Of a stretch of 64,000 nucleotides of DNA, positions 58,001-64,000 are shown one piece after another. Numbering within the stretch: the stretch's first letter is position 1; each line of letters opens with the position of its first letter. The DNA comes from Aplectana chamaeleonis. Lineage: Eukaryota; Nematoda; Chromadorea; Rhabditida; Cosmocercidae. The stretch lies in NCBI GenBank assembly GCA_029168955.1, contig JAPDOI010000121.1:1240001-1304000 (forward strand), in the 5' to 3' direction. A model generated the notes under the pieces. It was not told the origin of the DNA, made no database searches, and worked only from the letters and a program-made list of their open reading frames with translations. The translations under genes and the position numbers were made by a program.

Positions 58001-60744
58001 GTCCCTGCCACGTAAGCTGATGGCGGCGATGATTCCTCTTGAATGTCGATGCAATAATCAGACCACTGCGTTCACAAAAGTCGACAAGGCGGTAGCCATT
58101 GTCCGATGTTTGCTCCACTGGGTAGAACCATTTACCGAGTACTTCGGATTCCTGATCAAGTCCCATCTTCGCATTTGCGTCAATCCCCACGACAACGGCA
58201 TGTTGACAAGGTATCCTGGCCAGCAACGTATTGAGTTCCTCATAAAACGCATCCTTCGAATTGTCCTCGGCGGTTTCAGTGGGCGCATGAGCACTCACTA
58301 TCCACAGATTGAATCCTCTGTGATCCCGCAGTCGTACGAATGCATTCCGGCACGACGTTGAGCCAAACTCCTTGACCATACCATTGAAATCCTTCCTTAC
58401 AGCTATTGCACAGCCTCCCACTCTCCTATCGTCAGCGTTACCGCAGTAGATGGTGTACTCTCCGACGCTGTAGACGGGTCTATCCTTGAGGCGGGTTTCC
58501 TGCAAAGCAGCAAACGGTGCATGGAAATAGCTCAGAAGTCTGGATAGCGCAGTTTTTTGGATATCACTCGACAGCGATCGACAGTTCAGGGTGGCGAAAT
58601 TGTGGCTTGTGGCCAAAGACTCCATGACTCCTTAGGTACGGATCCTAAGGTGTTATGGACCAGAGGCCATGGTGTGCTGGACGGCGACACCTTTATGCAA
58701 TGTGCGGGATACTTTCGCGATATAGTTGTGCACGCTATATCGCTCGAACGTTCCCTGTGTACACTCAAACGTCTGCTGGGTTCAGTAGAAGCAGGGGCAC
58801 CAACGAGCAGGTACCAACAGACTTGTATACACACCCCCATACATACATACATACATACATACAAACAAACATCGGGACATAACTCCTTTAAGTATAAGGA
58901 TTTCAAAAACAGGGTTGTGGTAAAAGTTGTTTTTGAAATTCACCTAAAATTTTGCGTCGAATGATGTATTGGGTTCCTAACTTCGCTTACTCCATAGGCC
59001 AGCCAGGTCGGTGGAGCCGAGCTCCATAGTAATCTTCATAGGGTGCTCTCGCCTCTATGGTGTAAATAGGAGGCGCAAAGTCTCACTGGAGCCAATTATG
59101 GGGCTCGGCTCCACCGACCTGGCTGGCTTATGGAGCGAGAAAAGTTGAGAACCCGATAAATCATTCGAAGCAGAATTTTACAGCAATTTCAGAAACAATC
59201 TTCACCACAAACCTATCTCTAACTGCTAAAGAGTTATAGGCGAACGACTGATGTTTCGTAAAACGAATTAGGCTGAAGAATCGAGAAAATATTTTTCTAA
59301 CGTGGAAACACTGGTCGACGCAGAATTCTATGGAGATTCCGGAAACAACCTTCACCAAAGGTCCACCTCTTAGCGTAGAAAAGTTATGAACGAAAAACCG
59401 ATAACTTCGTATCTTTTGAATTTGAAAACGTTTTCCGATGCAGAATTTCATGACGATTTCAACAACAACCTTCACCAAAGGGTAATCTCTGAGGGTAAAA
59501 AGGTTATAACGGGGAAACTGAGTGCTTTAAGTTACAGTAACGTTATTTCATAAATTGAAATCGGCTGAGAGATTAGGAACGTAATTTTTGAAATTGAAAA
59601 AAACTACTCGATGCGAATTTTCCTGGAGATTTCGGAAACAACCCTGAAAATTCCATTTTTGTGGGCAAACCTTCACCTTCCGGACCGCTCCACCCCAACG
59701 AACCTATGCTAGTTAGTACGCTCAAAGGAAATTTTTTTATGACCCTGGCGGATCATTTCATATAGAACAGTGAACTTCATAAGGCGGTCATATAATGAGA
59801 AAAAAATGTTTCGAAATTATTAATTAAAAATGAAAATATATTGAATGCAAAAAAGAGGATCAAGAAAACGTTAAATTTTGAAGTTTCAGGTCTAGAGGGA
59901 ACCTCCACCATTTCCCACTAAGGTACCCTAAACAACCTTCACCTTCCGGACCGCTCCACCCCAACGAACCTATGCTATGTAGTTAGTACGTGTGACTGCA
60001 GTAGGAGCCGTATCGAGACAAGAAACCACCAAAGGCGGAAATCCTGTGGCAGAACAAGCCACTGATTCCTGAATAGTACACATTCGTCGTTACTAGTTAC
60101 AAGCTACTGAGATGTTGTAGTATGCTCCATGTATCTTCTTCATGCAACGACTCTAAGGTGCCAAACTTCATATCTGACTCTTACGAACAAACTCCAATAT
60201 TTATGAAATTCATATTTCCCACTATCGCCTTCTTTGCTATTGTTTTTCGATTTTTCGAAGGTATCCGATTACTGGCAAAAAATAGCACTCAGTATCTATC
60301 CTAAAAGTCTCAATCAGTATTTCAATGATCTGTTTCTCTAGGAAGATTGTTGCTGAACTCTGCGATCTTTTGGCTGCCGATCGTACTCCACTGACACCAT
60401 TTGTGGCTCCGTCAAGACCAACTTTAGCTTTGGATCCTTCTATTCAGCAGCACCTCAGTCACTACACACTGGTGAGAAGTTTTAGCAGTACGGAAAAGGA
60501 ACTGACTATTACAAATAAAGCAAACAATTGTCCGATTATTGCATGGCTTACCTTTCGGTGAGCTCACTGCTGTGGTGGGAGGTTCAGTAGAGTTACTGAC
60601 TTGTCAATTTAGATGACGCACGGTTTCGGAGGTGTGGCTATGGTGGCAGTTCTGGAGTCGGTCAAATCAATGATTGACGAGAGTATCAAGTATTTAGACA
60701 GGACATGCTCGCAGCCGATGTACATTCCATATAACACTCGATAA
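43013..60744 (+). CDS. AP-2 family transcription factor (start exon not found)
   Basis: Ten exons join in phase: 43013-43093, 43156-43266, 43346-43450, 43504-43549, 45343-45419, 48239-48375, 48438-48556, 50688-50832, 60342-60471 and 60613-60744 (TAA), about 360 residues. AP-2 proteins dimerise through a helix-span-helix and bind GC-rich sites in the nucleus. Family blocks are unmistakable: [92 protein letters not shown], and THGFGG in the last exon. The N-terminal exons are acidic ([15 protein letters not shown]), then Tyr/His/Pro-rich with a PPQY (PPxY) motif. SPVKSEE contains a sumoylation-type VKSE. No in-frame Met precedes 43346, so a start exon upstream is missing. The 9.5-kb intron 50833-60341 separates the two halves of the dimerisation domain and holds an RTE element, a minisatellite and foldbacks. 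Which nematode paralogue it is (aptf-1 to -4) I cannot say. Confidence 0.95.
44319..44354 (-). ncRNA. Hammerhead-like PLE remnant in AP-2 intron
   Basis: On the minus strand: CCGAAGA, then GGCG-AAGA-CGCC as a stem-loop, then GAAACGTC. This is the same order as the PLE-arm motifs at 13062-13094 and 18418-18735. No PLE coding words lie nearby, so it is probably a solo terminal remnant. Confidence 0.4.
44737..45287. repeat. MITE, AAGGCAGTGNTCACGAT family
   Basis: TTGAAGGCAGTGGTCACGAT at the left is inverted at the right as GCGACCACTGCCTTTAA. Ends match the 52453-53035 element. The interior is AT-rich and non-coding. It sits in AP-2 intron 43550-45342. Confidence 0.65.
45420..46862. other. AP-2 intron, no supported gene
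   Basis: An open frame of about 123 residues at 45490-45861 is preceded by an AATTCAG. It has no recognisable family, no matching phase to its neighbours and a competing frame on the other strand. I see nothing else of substance. 46863 begins a foldback. Confidence 0.4.
46863..47333. repeat. Foldback MITE, TTAAAGGCAGCATACACG family, copy 2
   Basis: The ends TTAAAGGCAGCATACACGCT and CGCGTGTATGCTGCCTTTAA and the internal arms match 35236-35688 almost throughout. A 21-bp difference at the centre repeats GCGTGAAAATACAGGGCGGG-type words. It lies in AP-2 intron 45420-48238. Confidence 0.92.
50162..50410. repeat. Foldback with internal CTGTTGCTGTCCGGGCC repeats
   Basis: CTCAGGCGATTATCGGCCCC and GGGGCCGAGAATCGCCTGAG form the outer arms, with CCGCCTAACAGTTCGGCTCG inverted as CGAGCCGAACTGTCAGGCGG. 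In the loop an 18-bp unit with CTGTTGCT and CCGGGCCA is repeated three times and then inverted. It lies in AP-2 intron 48557-50687; the rest of that intron shows no gene. Confidence 0.85.
51520..51802. repeat. Foldback repeat
   Basis: GATCGAATCCACACCGCGGG on the left pairs with CCCGCGGTGTGGATTCGATC on the right. Further inside, GACGCGCCGCGC, GACGGAAAAACGCTCCGCGC and GTCGTCGTCCTTGGGC find inverted counterparts. The loop is AATTATGTTTTTTTAG. It lies in the large AP-2 intron. Confidence 0.85.
51950..52457. repeat. Foldback MITE, TTAAAGGCAGCATACACG family, copy 3
   Basis: More diverged than copies 1 and 2 and with an extra GTCCTTTTAACATTGCGG stretch near 52305. The same arms are present (AAACGTGATTGAGATAAC on the left, GTTATCCCAACCACGTTTAC on the right). 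Its right end merges with the next element (52453-53035), sharing the bases TTAA. Confidence 0.85.
52453..53035. repeat. Long-armed foldback, AAGGCAGTGTTCACG family
   Basis: TTAAAGGCAGTGTTCACG pairs with GTGAACAGTGCCTTCAA at the right. Arms of more than 200 bp continue, for example GGTCTAGTTGTTG inverted as CAACAACTAGACC and TTTGACCTGCGATTATCAGC as GCCGATGATCGCAGGTCAAA. Solo ends of the same family are seen at 33590-33606, 37312, 47405 and elsewhere. Confidence 0.85.
54640..55350. repeat. 21-bp minisatellite, about 33 units
   Basis: Units alternate between CCTGCACACTCCCACTGGGGT and CCTGCACACTTTCTATGACGT, giving a 42-bp higher-order period. As 21 is a multiple of three, frames stay open on both strands: SCTLPLG-type on plus, and the heptad [14 protein letters not shown] on minus (frames 54676-55077 and 55062-55265). 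A small deletion near 55081 shifts the frame. Several units contain TGACGTC, seven of eight bases of a CRE. Translation is not supported by any start or splice context. Confidence 0.9.
55844..57877 (-). CDS. RTE reverse transcriptase (677 residues, intact frame)
   Basis: An uninterrupted RT-containing frame with all palm motifs. These are [40 protein letters not shown] (motif A, catalytic Asp), [18 protein letters not shown] (motif B) and [12 protein letters not shown] (motif C, catalytic DD). The C-terminal region has [16 protein letters not shown] and [14 protein letters not shown], as usual for RTE elements. The product would make cDNA at the nicked target. The first residues ([18 protein letters not shown]) normally sit mid-protein downstream of the endonuclease, so the methionine used here is not the element's true start. 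Confidence 0.92.
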   Translation of the reverse strand: MTSLRDEECRRNFRQRVSIHIGVRTKKKLCDADSFVKCIQDASKEALPVVQPKKKFAYVSEETTSTYNRVCALRTAGNFVEEKRLRRKLRRQLQSDREREWTCRAKEFEKAWEEKNPMKAYTLLRQNSGKMKRCSPVLNTTNGVAVGDATLPIWKDYFSSLLNRPAPSVPELPHVQRGHYDVSEEPPTESEVLDCVRKMKNGKAGGDDNITAEMLKALPPSGIREMTNTIRAIWMSERIPDSWRHAIIVPLHKMLSVTDPKNYRGISLLRVMYKVLERIILERLIKHREGTIRDEQAGFRPGRSTIDQVFVVRRVIESWQRFSKPLQLAFLDFEAAFDSPHRDRLLNALRADGVPEKYVRLIEDMNKGTTAAVRTPVGFTSAFEVKTGVRQGAVAGPFLFNFAVDDIMRRVAEQFPADVILTPSGRSLVDLEYADDIVLFAENNAKLQRIVNLVSKYAAAYGLRLRPDKCKQMWVSQRPSTGVCVDGQRIELVDDFCYLGCLLKNDGSYAADIRQRRAKATSAFNSLTKCLWSTTIAKEVKLRVYLSAIRPIMMYGSETWAAPKTQMERLDCTERKLFRRLLGYFWPRVCHNEDLYKEIDAVHQRLTRGRCQHLLTPSQAAIESRLRLLGHILRRTPDRLVQHALKMLPNPVWKRPPGRRRKFWTDVVKEDLKSLGI
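57912..58625 (-). pseudogene. RTE endonuclease, C-terminal catalytic motif deleted
   Basis: A 237-residue AP-endonuclease-like frame: [46 protein letters not shown] and [10 protein letters not shown]. It then stops at TAG. The expected segment with SDHRP is missing; the next frame resumes at [19 protein letters not shown] only about 30 bp away. The strand-nicking step needs that His, so this copy should be dead in spite of its long RT frame. Confidence 0.8.
58840..58872. repeat. CATA microsatellite at the RTE 5' side
   Basis: CATACATACATACATACATA continues into CAAACAAAC. It marks the 5' side of the RTE element. A related CACACATACATACATG run marks the other end (55635-55660). Confidence 0.9.
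58990..59135. repeat. Short palindromic element
   Basis: CCATAGGCCAGCCAGGTCGG plus TGGAGCCGAGCTCC on the left pairs with GGGGCTCGGCTCCA plus CCGACCTGGCTGGCTTATGG on the right. The central loop contains CTCTCGCCTCTATGGTG. It lies between the RTE and the right arm of the large foldback. Confidence 0.85.
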
Positions 60745-62129
60745 ATAATTAGATTAATAGGGACTGAATATTTCTACAGGGGGCCGATTTCAGGAAACGT
60801 GCGAAACACTTGGAATGTGTTACAGCTGCGTCGAAACTTCTAGTCCAGCGCAGTGCGGCTGCGATGGCTTGCGTTTAACACCTGCGCGAACGAGCGTTGC
60901 TATCGCCGTGCAGCCAGAATCGCAGCACAACATTGTTTCCCTCCTCCAGTACAGTCAAGGCCAAAATTCTTGTCAGGAGCACCGTACCTGACAAGAATTT
61001 TTGCCTTGGCTGTAGTGTAGGAGGGAATCAATGTTGTGCTGCAATGGCTTGGATGCTGCGTAGCATTAAAAATTCTCACGGCCGAAATGATCGAGCGATT
61101 CGCAGCTTCGAGTTCGACTTCACAAGTGAAAGCTGCACATTGGACGAGACTTCTACCGATATACCAATTATAAAATTCTGCTGCACTGAGTTTGTCTACA
61201 GAAAAGGCTTATCGCTTGAATAAGCTCTCTCTGAACGCGAGATGGTCATAGGTGTATGTTTATGCATGTCAGTGCGTTGGTACATGCTGTACCATAACGC
61301 ATACGCCGTTGGAAGCGTAAAATGTGAGTCTAAATGTCAGTATTTGGGCCTCGAATATCATTTAACCCCGCCTCTTTCCAGCTAAACCCCGCCCGGATTA
61401 CAAACACTCTGGAATTGTTTCTAGGATGCGGTCATTGTGGCTTGCTTTTGACGCTTCCAACGGTGTAGGCCTTCTAAGACATGTCGTGAAAGCTCCATTA
61501 ACCTCGCTGTCTCAACCACTTTTGCGAGCGTGTATGCTGTCTTCAGAGAAAAGTTTCTGATGGGACAGAACCCGATAGTGTTGATGTGCCAAGAATCGAA
61601 GGAGAAACGGAATCCTCATAATAAAGACTGGCTCTATCATCTTGAAACGCAGTACATATATGTATTAAAGGCATCGTACAAGCAGAAAACCATAATCTGC
61701 TTCTTGTCACATCTCTGAGTGGGTATATCCCTTCAGACAGATTAAAATGGCTAAAGAGCAGTTCAATTCATAGGATTTGTGAAGAAAACCAGAGTTAAAG
61801 TGTGTCCGAATGGCACTGGCGATCCAGCGTGTTGAGCGGCTCTCGAACGAGCGTTCAAACGGCTGCCATTCCTCCCCCTCGGCCGCGGTCGACGCAATTG
61901 GCCTGCTACCAGCCGCTGCCCGCCTTGCTCCTAGTCGATGGTTGCGAGGGAACGCTCGCCGTCGTTCTGAATGCTTGTCCGAGAGCGGCGCATGCGACGG
62001 CTGCTTGACACGCACGCCAGCCGCATGGTTCGCCAGTCTCATTCAAACATACTTTAAGTAGATGAAAACTGCTTTGAAAACACCAAAGGTTTTATTGTAT
62101 CAAGGAGAAGTGGCCGATGTTGTCTCTGC
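60745..62129. other. Intergenic region between AP-2 and the CUB gene
   Basis: No gene is supported. It holds two foldbacks: 60910-61048 (AATTCTTGTCAGG inverted as CCTGACAAGAATT, with GCAGCACAACATTG at the outside) and 61254-61550 (CATACGCCGTTGGAAGCG and CGCTTCCAACGGTGTAGGCC, ends near GCGAGCGTGTATGCTG). The AP-2 and CUB genes are convergent here, so this is 3'-flanking DNA for both. No AATAAA could be assigned with confidence. Confidence 0.5.
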
Positions 62130-62788
62130 TCATGCTCCAGTCGTTGTGGTGGGTAATTGACGCGGAGTGGTGGTTGTGGGCTGTGGAACACCGGTTGTAG
62201 TTATAGCTGTGGTTTCCTCTGTTGTTGCGGTCATAGTCGTGGTTTCGAGCGTTGTATTGGTGTCTGTTTCCGACGTCAATGTGGTCGCATCTGGAGTTGC
62301 TGTTGAAGTGGTTGCGAACTCGGTGGTACTGCCCTCCACTGCCAAAATTCTGTACATCACATCAAACTTCACACTATTGTACTTCACCAGTCCTCGAATC
62401 GTCACAATATTCCCCTCTGACGTGAATATGACGCCAATCAACGATGGACAACACACCCTGAAAGAAAGATGTAGCAGTATAGATTTGATTCTTGCCTCTT
62501 CTTTTCCGTCAACTTACACCATTCCGAACAGTTCGAAATGTCCCAACGTGATCTCAATACTCTGCCAGGGACAGAGTTCCATGCATATTTGAGGAGTAGA
62601 TGTCAAGTATAGTTCAATCTGACGATCTGGGGGCGCCTGCATGTTGATTTGTTGTACGAAAAGCAAATATGTAGATGGACTTCTAGACCTACCACAATAT
62701 GCCAATAGCAGTCTACCGGTTTAGTCTTAGTTTTCCACTCGTTTGGATCACCAGCCGATCCGCTCAGCGTTTTCCATCCCCTTTCAGC
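62130..62788 (-). CDS. CUB-like secreted protein with Thr-rich tail, last three exons
   Basis: Minus-strand exons 62788-62693, 62636-62518 and 62457-62130 (TGA) join in phase (0 then 2). They encode AERGWKTLSGSAGDPNEW and VDCYWHIVAPPDRQIEL, in which the CxWxIxAPxxxxIxL pattern is that of the nematode CUB-like domain. CMELCPWQSIEI and CCPSL follow, then SEGNIVTIRGLVKY and FDVMYRIL, which close the fold. A tail of about 60 residues rich in Thr (TTTMTATTEETTAITTT, TTTTPRQLPTTTTGA) looks mucin-like and heavily O-glycosylated. Such proteins are extracellular or cuticle/gut associated. N-terminal exons with any signal peptide lie to the right, beyond the LTR element. The long plus-strand frame opposite is a shadow. 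Confidence 0.78.
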
Positions 62789-62839
62789 CTAGAAATACAA
62801 AAGAATCACGGGTGACTGGTCGGTCACCCGGGGGGGGGA

Positions 62840-63258
62840 TGTCTAGGGTACTTGACCGAACTACTCCAGGCTAATCTTTATTCAATTGAGAGTGGTGAAT
62901 TCTCACCAACTCTCTTTCCACAAGAAAACGATCCGAAGCCGATCCAATAATGAGCTCTCGCTCGTCTTATGTAAGGTTGTGGGCGGGGTCCAAATACATC
63001 GTGCAAGTGAATCGATGGTGATAGGCGAGAGAGTGTGTGAATGAAAAGCGCGCAGTAGCGCATGACGAAATAAACAAGGCCAATCGGCCAGCTCGATCAG
63101 CTTACAAGGATATTGATCGACGGAAACAATATAGAGGAGAACTAGCTTAACGAAGGTAAGAATAGACTATAACAAACATACTATTTAACTACTACATATT
63201 AACAGCGAAATTACAAAACTAAAACAAGATATGAACATAAACACTGCATATCTTAACA
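62840..63258 (-). mobile_element. 3' LTR of a minus-strand LTR retrotransposon
   Basis: On the minus strand the unit begins TGTTAAGATATGCAGTG, just after a purine-rich ATGAGGGGGCA that could be the polypurine tract. It ends ...GTACCCTAGACA after an AATAAAG. TG...CA ends, the PPT and a polyadenylation word fit a 3' LTR of about 419 bp. The other LTR would lie outside the window. A G9 run directly flanks the outer end. It inserted in an intron of the CUB-like gene. Confidence 0.55.
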
Positions 63259-63336
63259 TGCCCCCTCATGGGGATGAGTCGTCCCGACTCATAACAGCAT
63301 TAAAAACAATGTTTATACAGTGTGGGGCCTTCTAGA

Positions 63337-64000
63337 TCAATGCCAGCGAGAAGACTTCGAGCGGCATTCCACAGACGAGCGAACATCTCCTGAATCACGG
63401 TCCGTGTACTTGAGTTTCGGTGGTCGTCGTTGAGCATCTTGGGCATCGTCAGGATGGCGGATTCTCGTATCATCTGAACGTCGGTGTATCTTCATGTCCT
63501 TAACCATGGGGTTCGGCTTGATGATGCCCTGTTCCCTCTTTACGTCGTTGATCACGGGCTGTTGGCGCTGCTCCTTGCAGGTCTTCCATCCAGGGCAGAC
63601 TTCAGGTACCGTTAGACGCCTTCGACGGTGCTTCCGCCTTCTCTTGCTCTGAGCAGGTCCTGGAGGTCTCTCTACCTCCTCACTGCGTTGCGGCAGGACC
63701 GGACCACCTATGCTGACCTTGCGGTCTACATGACTCAGAACACGGCGCTGACCTGCCACCCCCTCCCTTTCACGATGCTTTGCTCCTGCAAATGCATGAG
63801 AAGTGGTAGGCTTGCTTTCACGATCCACGTCGCTAATCGCCTTGAATGCGACGTCATGCTCAGTCACGGAAGCTTCCTCAGTCTGAGAGCGTCCACGCCT
63901 AGCAGGTGCAGCCTTAGTTTTCTGTCTCTTCAGACATACCTTCTTCGCTACAATAGCGTCAGCTGCTTTTGGTCCACTGTTCCAGTCGTTTAACCACGCC
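63337..64000 (-). CDS. LTR-element coding end or basic ORF, open to the window edge
   Basis: A minus-strand frame open from the right edge to a stop at 63337, about 220 residues. It contains SGPKAADAIVAKK at the edge, a very basic block (SKRRRKHRRRRL) and many charged residues, ending VECRSKSSRWH. No protease, RT or integrase motif is visible. An overlapping frame (ending MFARLWNAARSLLAGIDLEG) is equally plausible for part of it. Position just before the LTR suggests it is the element's terminal coding part. Clade is uncertain; BEL/Pao is possible. Confidence 0.4.
   Translation of the reverse strand, partial: AWLNDWNSGPKAADAIVAKKVCLKRQKTKAAPARRGRSQTEEASVTEHDVAFKAISDVDRESKPTTSHAFAGAKHREREGVAGQRRVLSHVDRKVSIGGPVLPQRSEEVERPPGPAQSKRRRKHRRRRLTVPEVCPGWKTCKEQRQQPVINDVKREQGIIKPNPMVKDMKIHRRSDDTRIRHPDDAQDAQRRPPKLKYTDRDSGDVRSSVECRSKSSRWH

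Larger units (their letters stand above)
55640..58890 (-). mobile_element. RTE-clade non-LTR retrotransposon
   Basis: Antisense inside the large AP-2 intron. On the minus strand: 5' leader from about 58880 next to a (GTAT)n run, AP-endonuclease frame 58625-57912, then the RT frame 57877-55844, a short 3' UTR and a terminal (TG/TATG)n run at 55640-55660. The long uninterrupted RT frame suggests a recent insertion. A deletion between the two frames removes the end of the endonuclease. Confidence 0.95.
53565..59735. repeat. 6.2-kb foldback element enclosing minisatellite and RTE
   Basis: AGCATAGCTTCGTTGGGTGGAGC-type sequence at the left (about 53578) is inverted as GCTCCACCCCAACGAACCTATGCT at 59689-59712. 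Arms continue inward. CCTGATTCATTTTACGAAAC and TTTTTCGCCTATAACTCTTT near 53881-53930 are inverted near 59218-59275. A second copy of the outer end follows at 59935-59985. It behaves as one large inverted-repeat element whose centre received the minisatellite and the RTE, or as two related short elements in opposite orientation. Confidence 0.6.

Noticed and set aside
62167..62592. 141-residue plus-strand frame rich in Val
   Set aside because: It is the reverse complement of the Thr-rich tail of the CUB-like gene, whose exons join in phase.
1..64000. tRNA, rRNA, SL RNA genes, CRISPR arrays
   Set aside because: No cloverleaf with A/B boxes, no rRNA core words, no spliced-leader sequence and no direct-repeat/spacer pattern were seen on either strand by eye.

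Overview
The window looks like nuclear DNA of a strongylid (hookworm-like) nematode. Genes are cut into small exons (46-282 bp) by two kinds of intron: short ones of about 50-150 bp with nematode-type TTTCAG/TTTTAG acceptors, and very long ones packed with mobile DNA. Non-LTR elements of RTE and PHD-finger types, a Penelope-like element, an LTR element and many foldback MITEs make up most of the sequence. I saw no bacterial-type operons, rRNA, tRNA or CRISPR.

Plus-strand host genes, left to right. (1) 2333-21910: SMPD4-like neutral sphingomyelinase 3, nine exons recovered, with two huge introns (6.6 kb and 10 kb). (2) 22367-32733: an unidentified protein whose ATG lies 5 nt after a TTTCAG acceptor. 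This resembles an SL trans-spliced second gene, possibly in an operon with SMPD4. (3) About 33396-40501: an unidentified protein whose stop codon overlaps the end of a foldback element. (4) 43013-60744: an AP-2 family transcription factor, ten exons, with a 9.5-kb last large intron. On the minus strand, 62130-62788 holds the last three exons of a secreted-type CUB-like protein with a Thr-rich tail. Its upstream introns carry a minus-strand LTR retrotransposon that runs off the right edge.

Mobile layer. SMPD4 intron 4613-11219 holds LINE copy 1. SMPD4 intron 11801-21772 holds a Penelope-like element split by LINE copy 2, followed by several foldbacks. The long intron of gene 2 holds LINE copy 3, directly preceded in the same orientation by a broken pas-2 (proteasome alpha-2) retrocopy. 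The large AP-2 intron holds a roughly 6.2-kb foldback containing a 21-bp minisatellite and an antisense RTE element. Exon-exon joins were accepted only when reading phases matched across introns; these phases are stated in the entries. Protein identities come from recognition of family patterns, not from any search.
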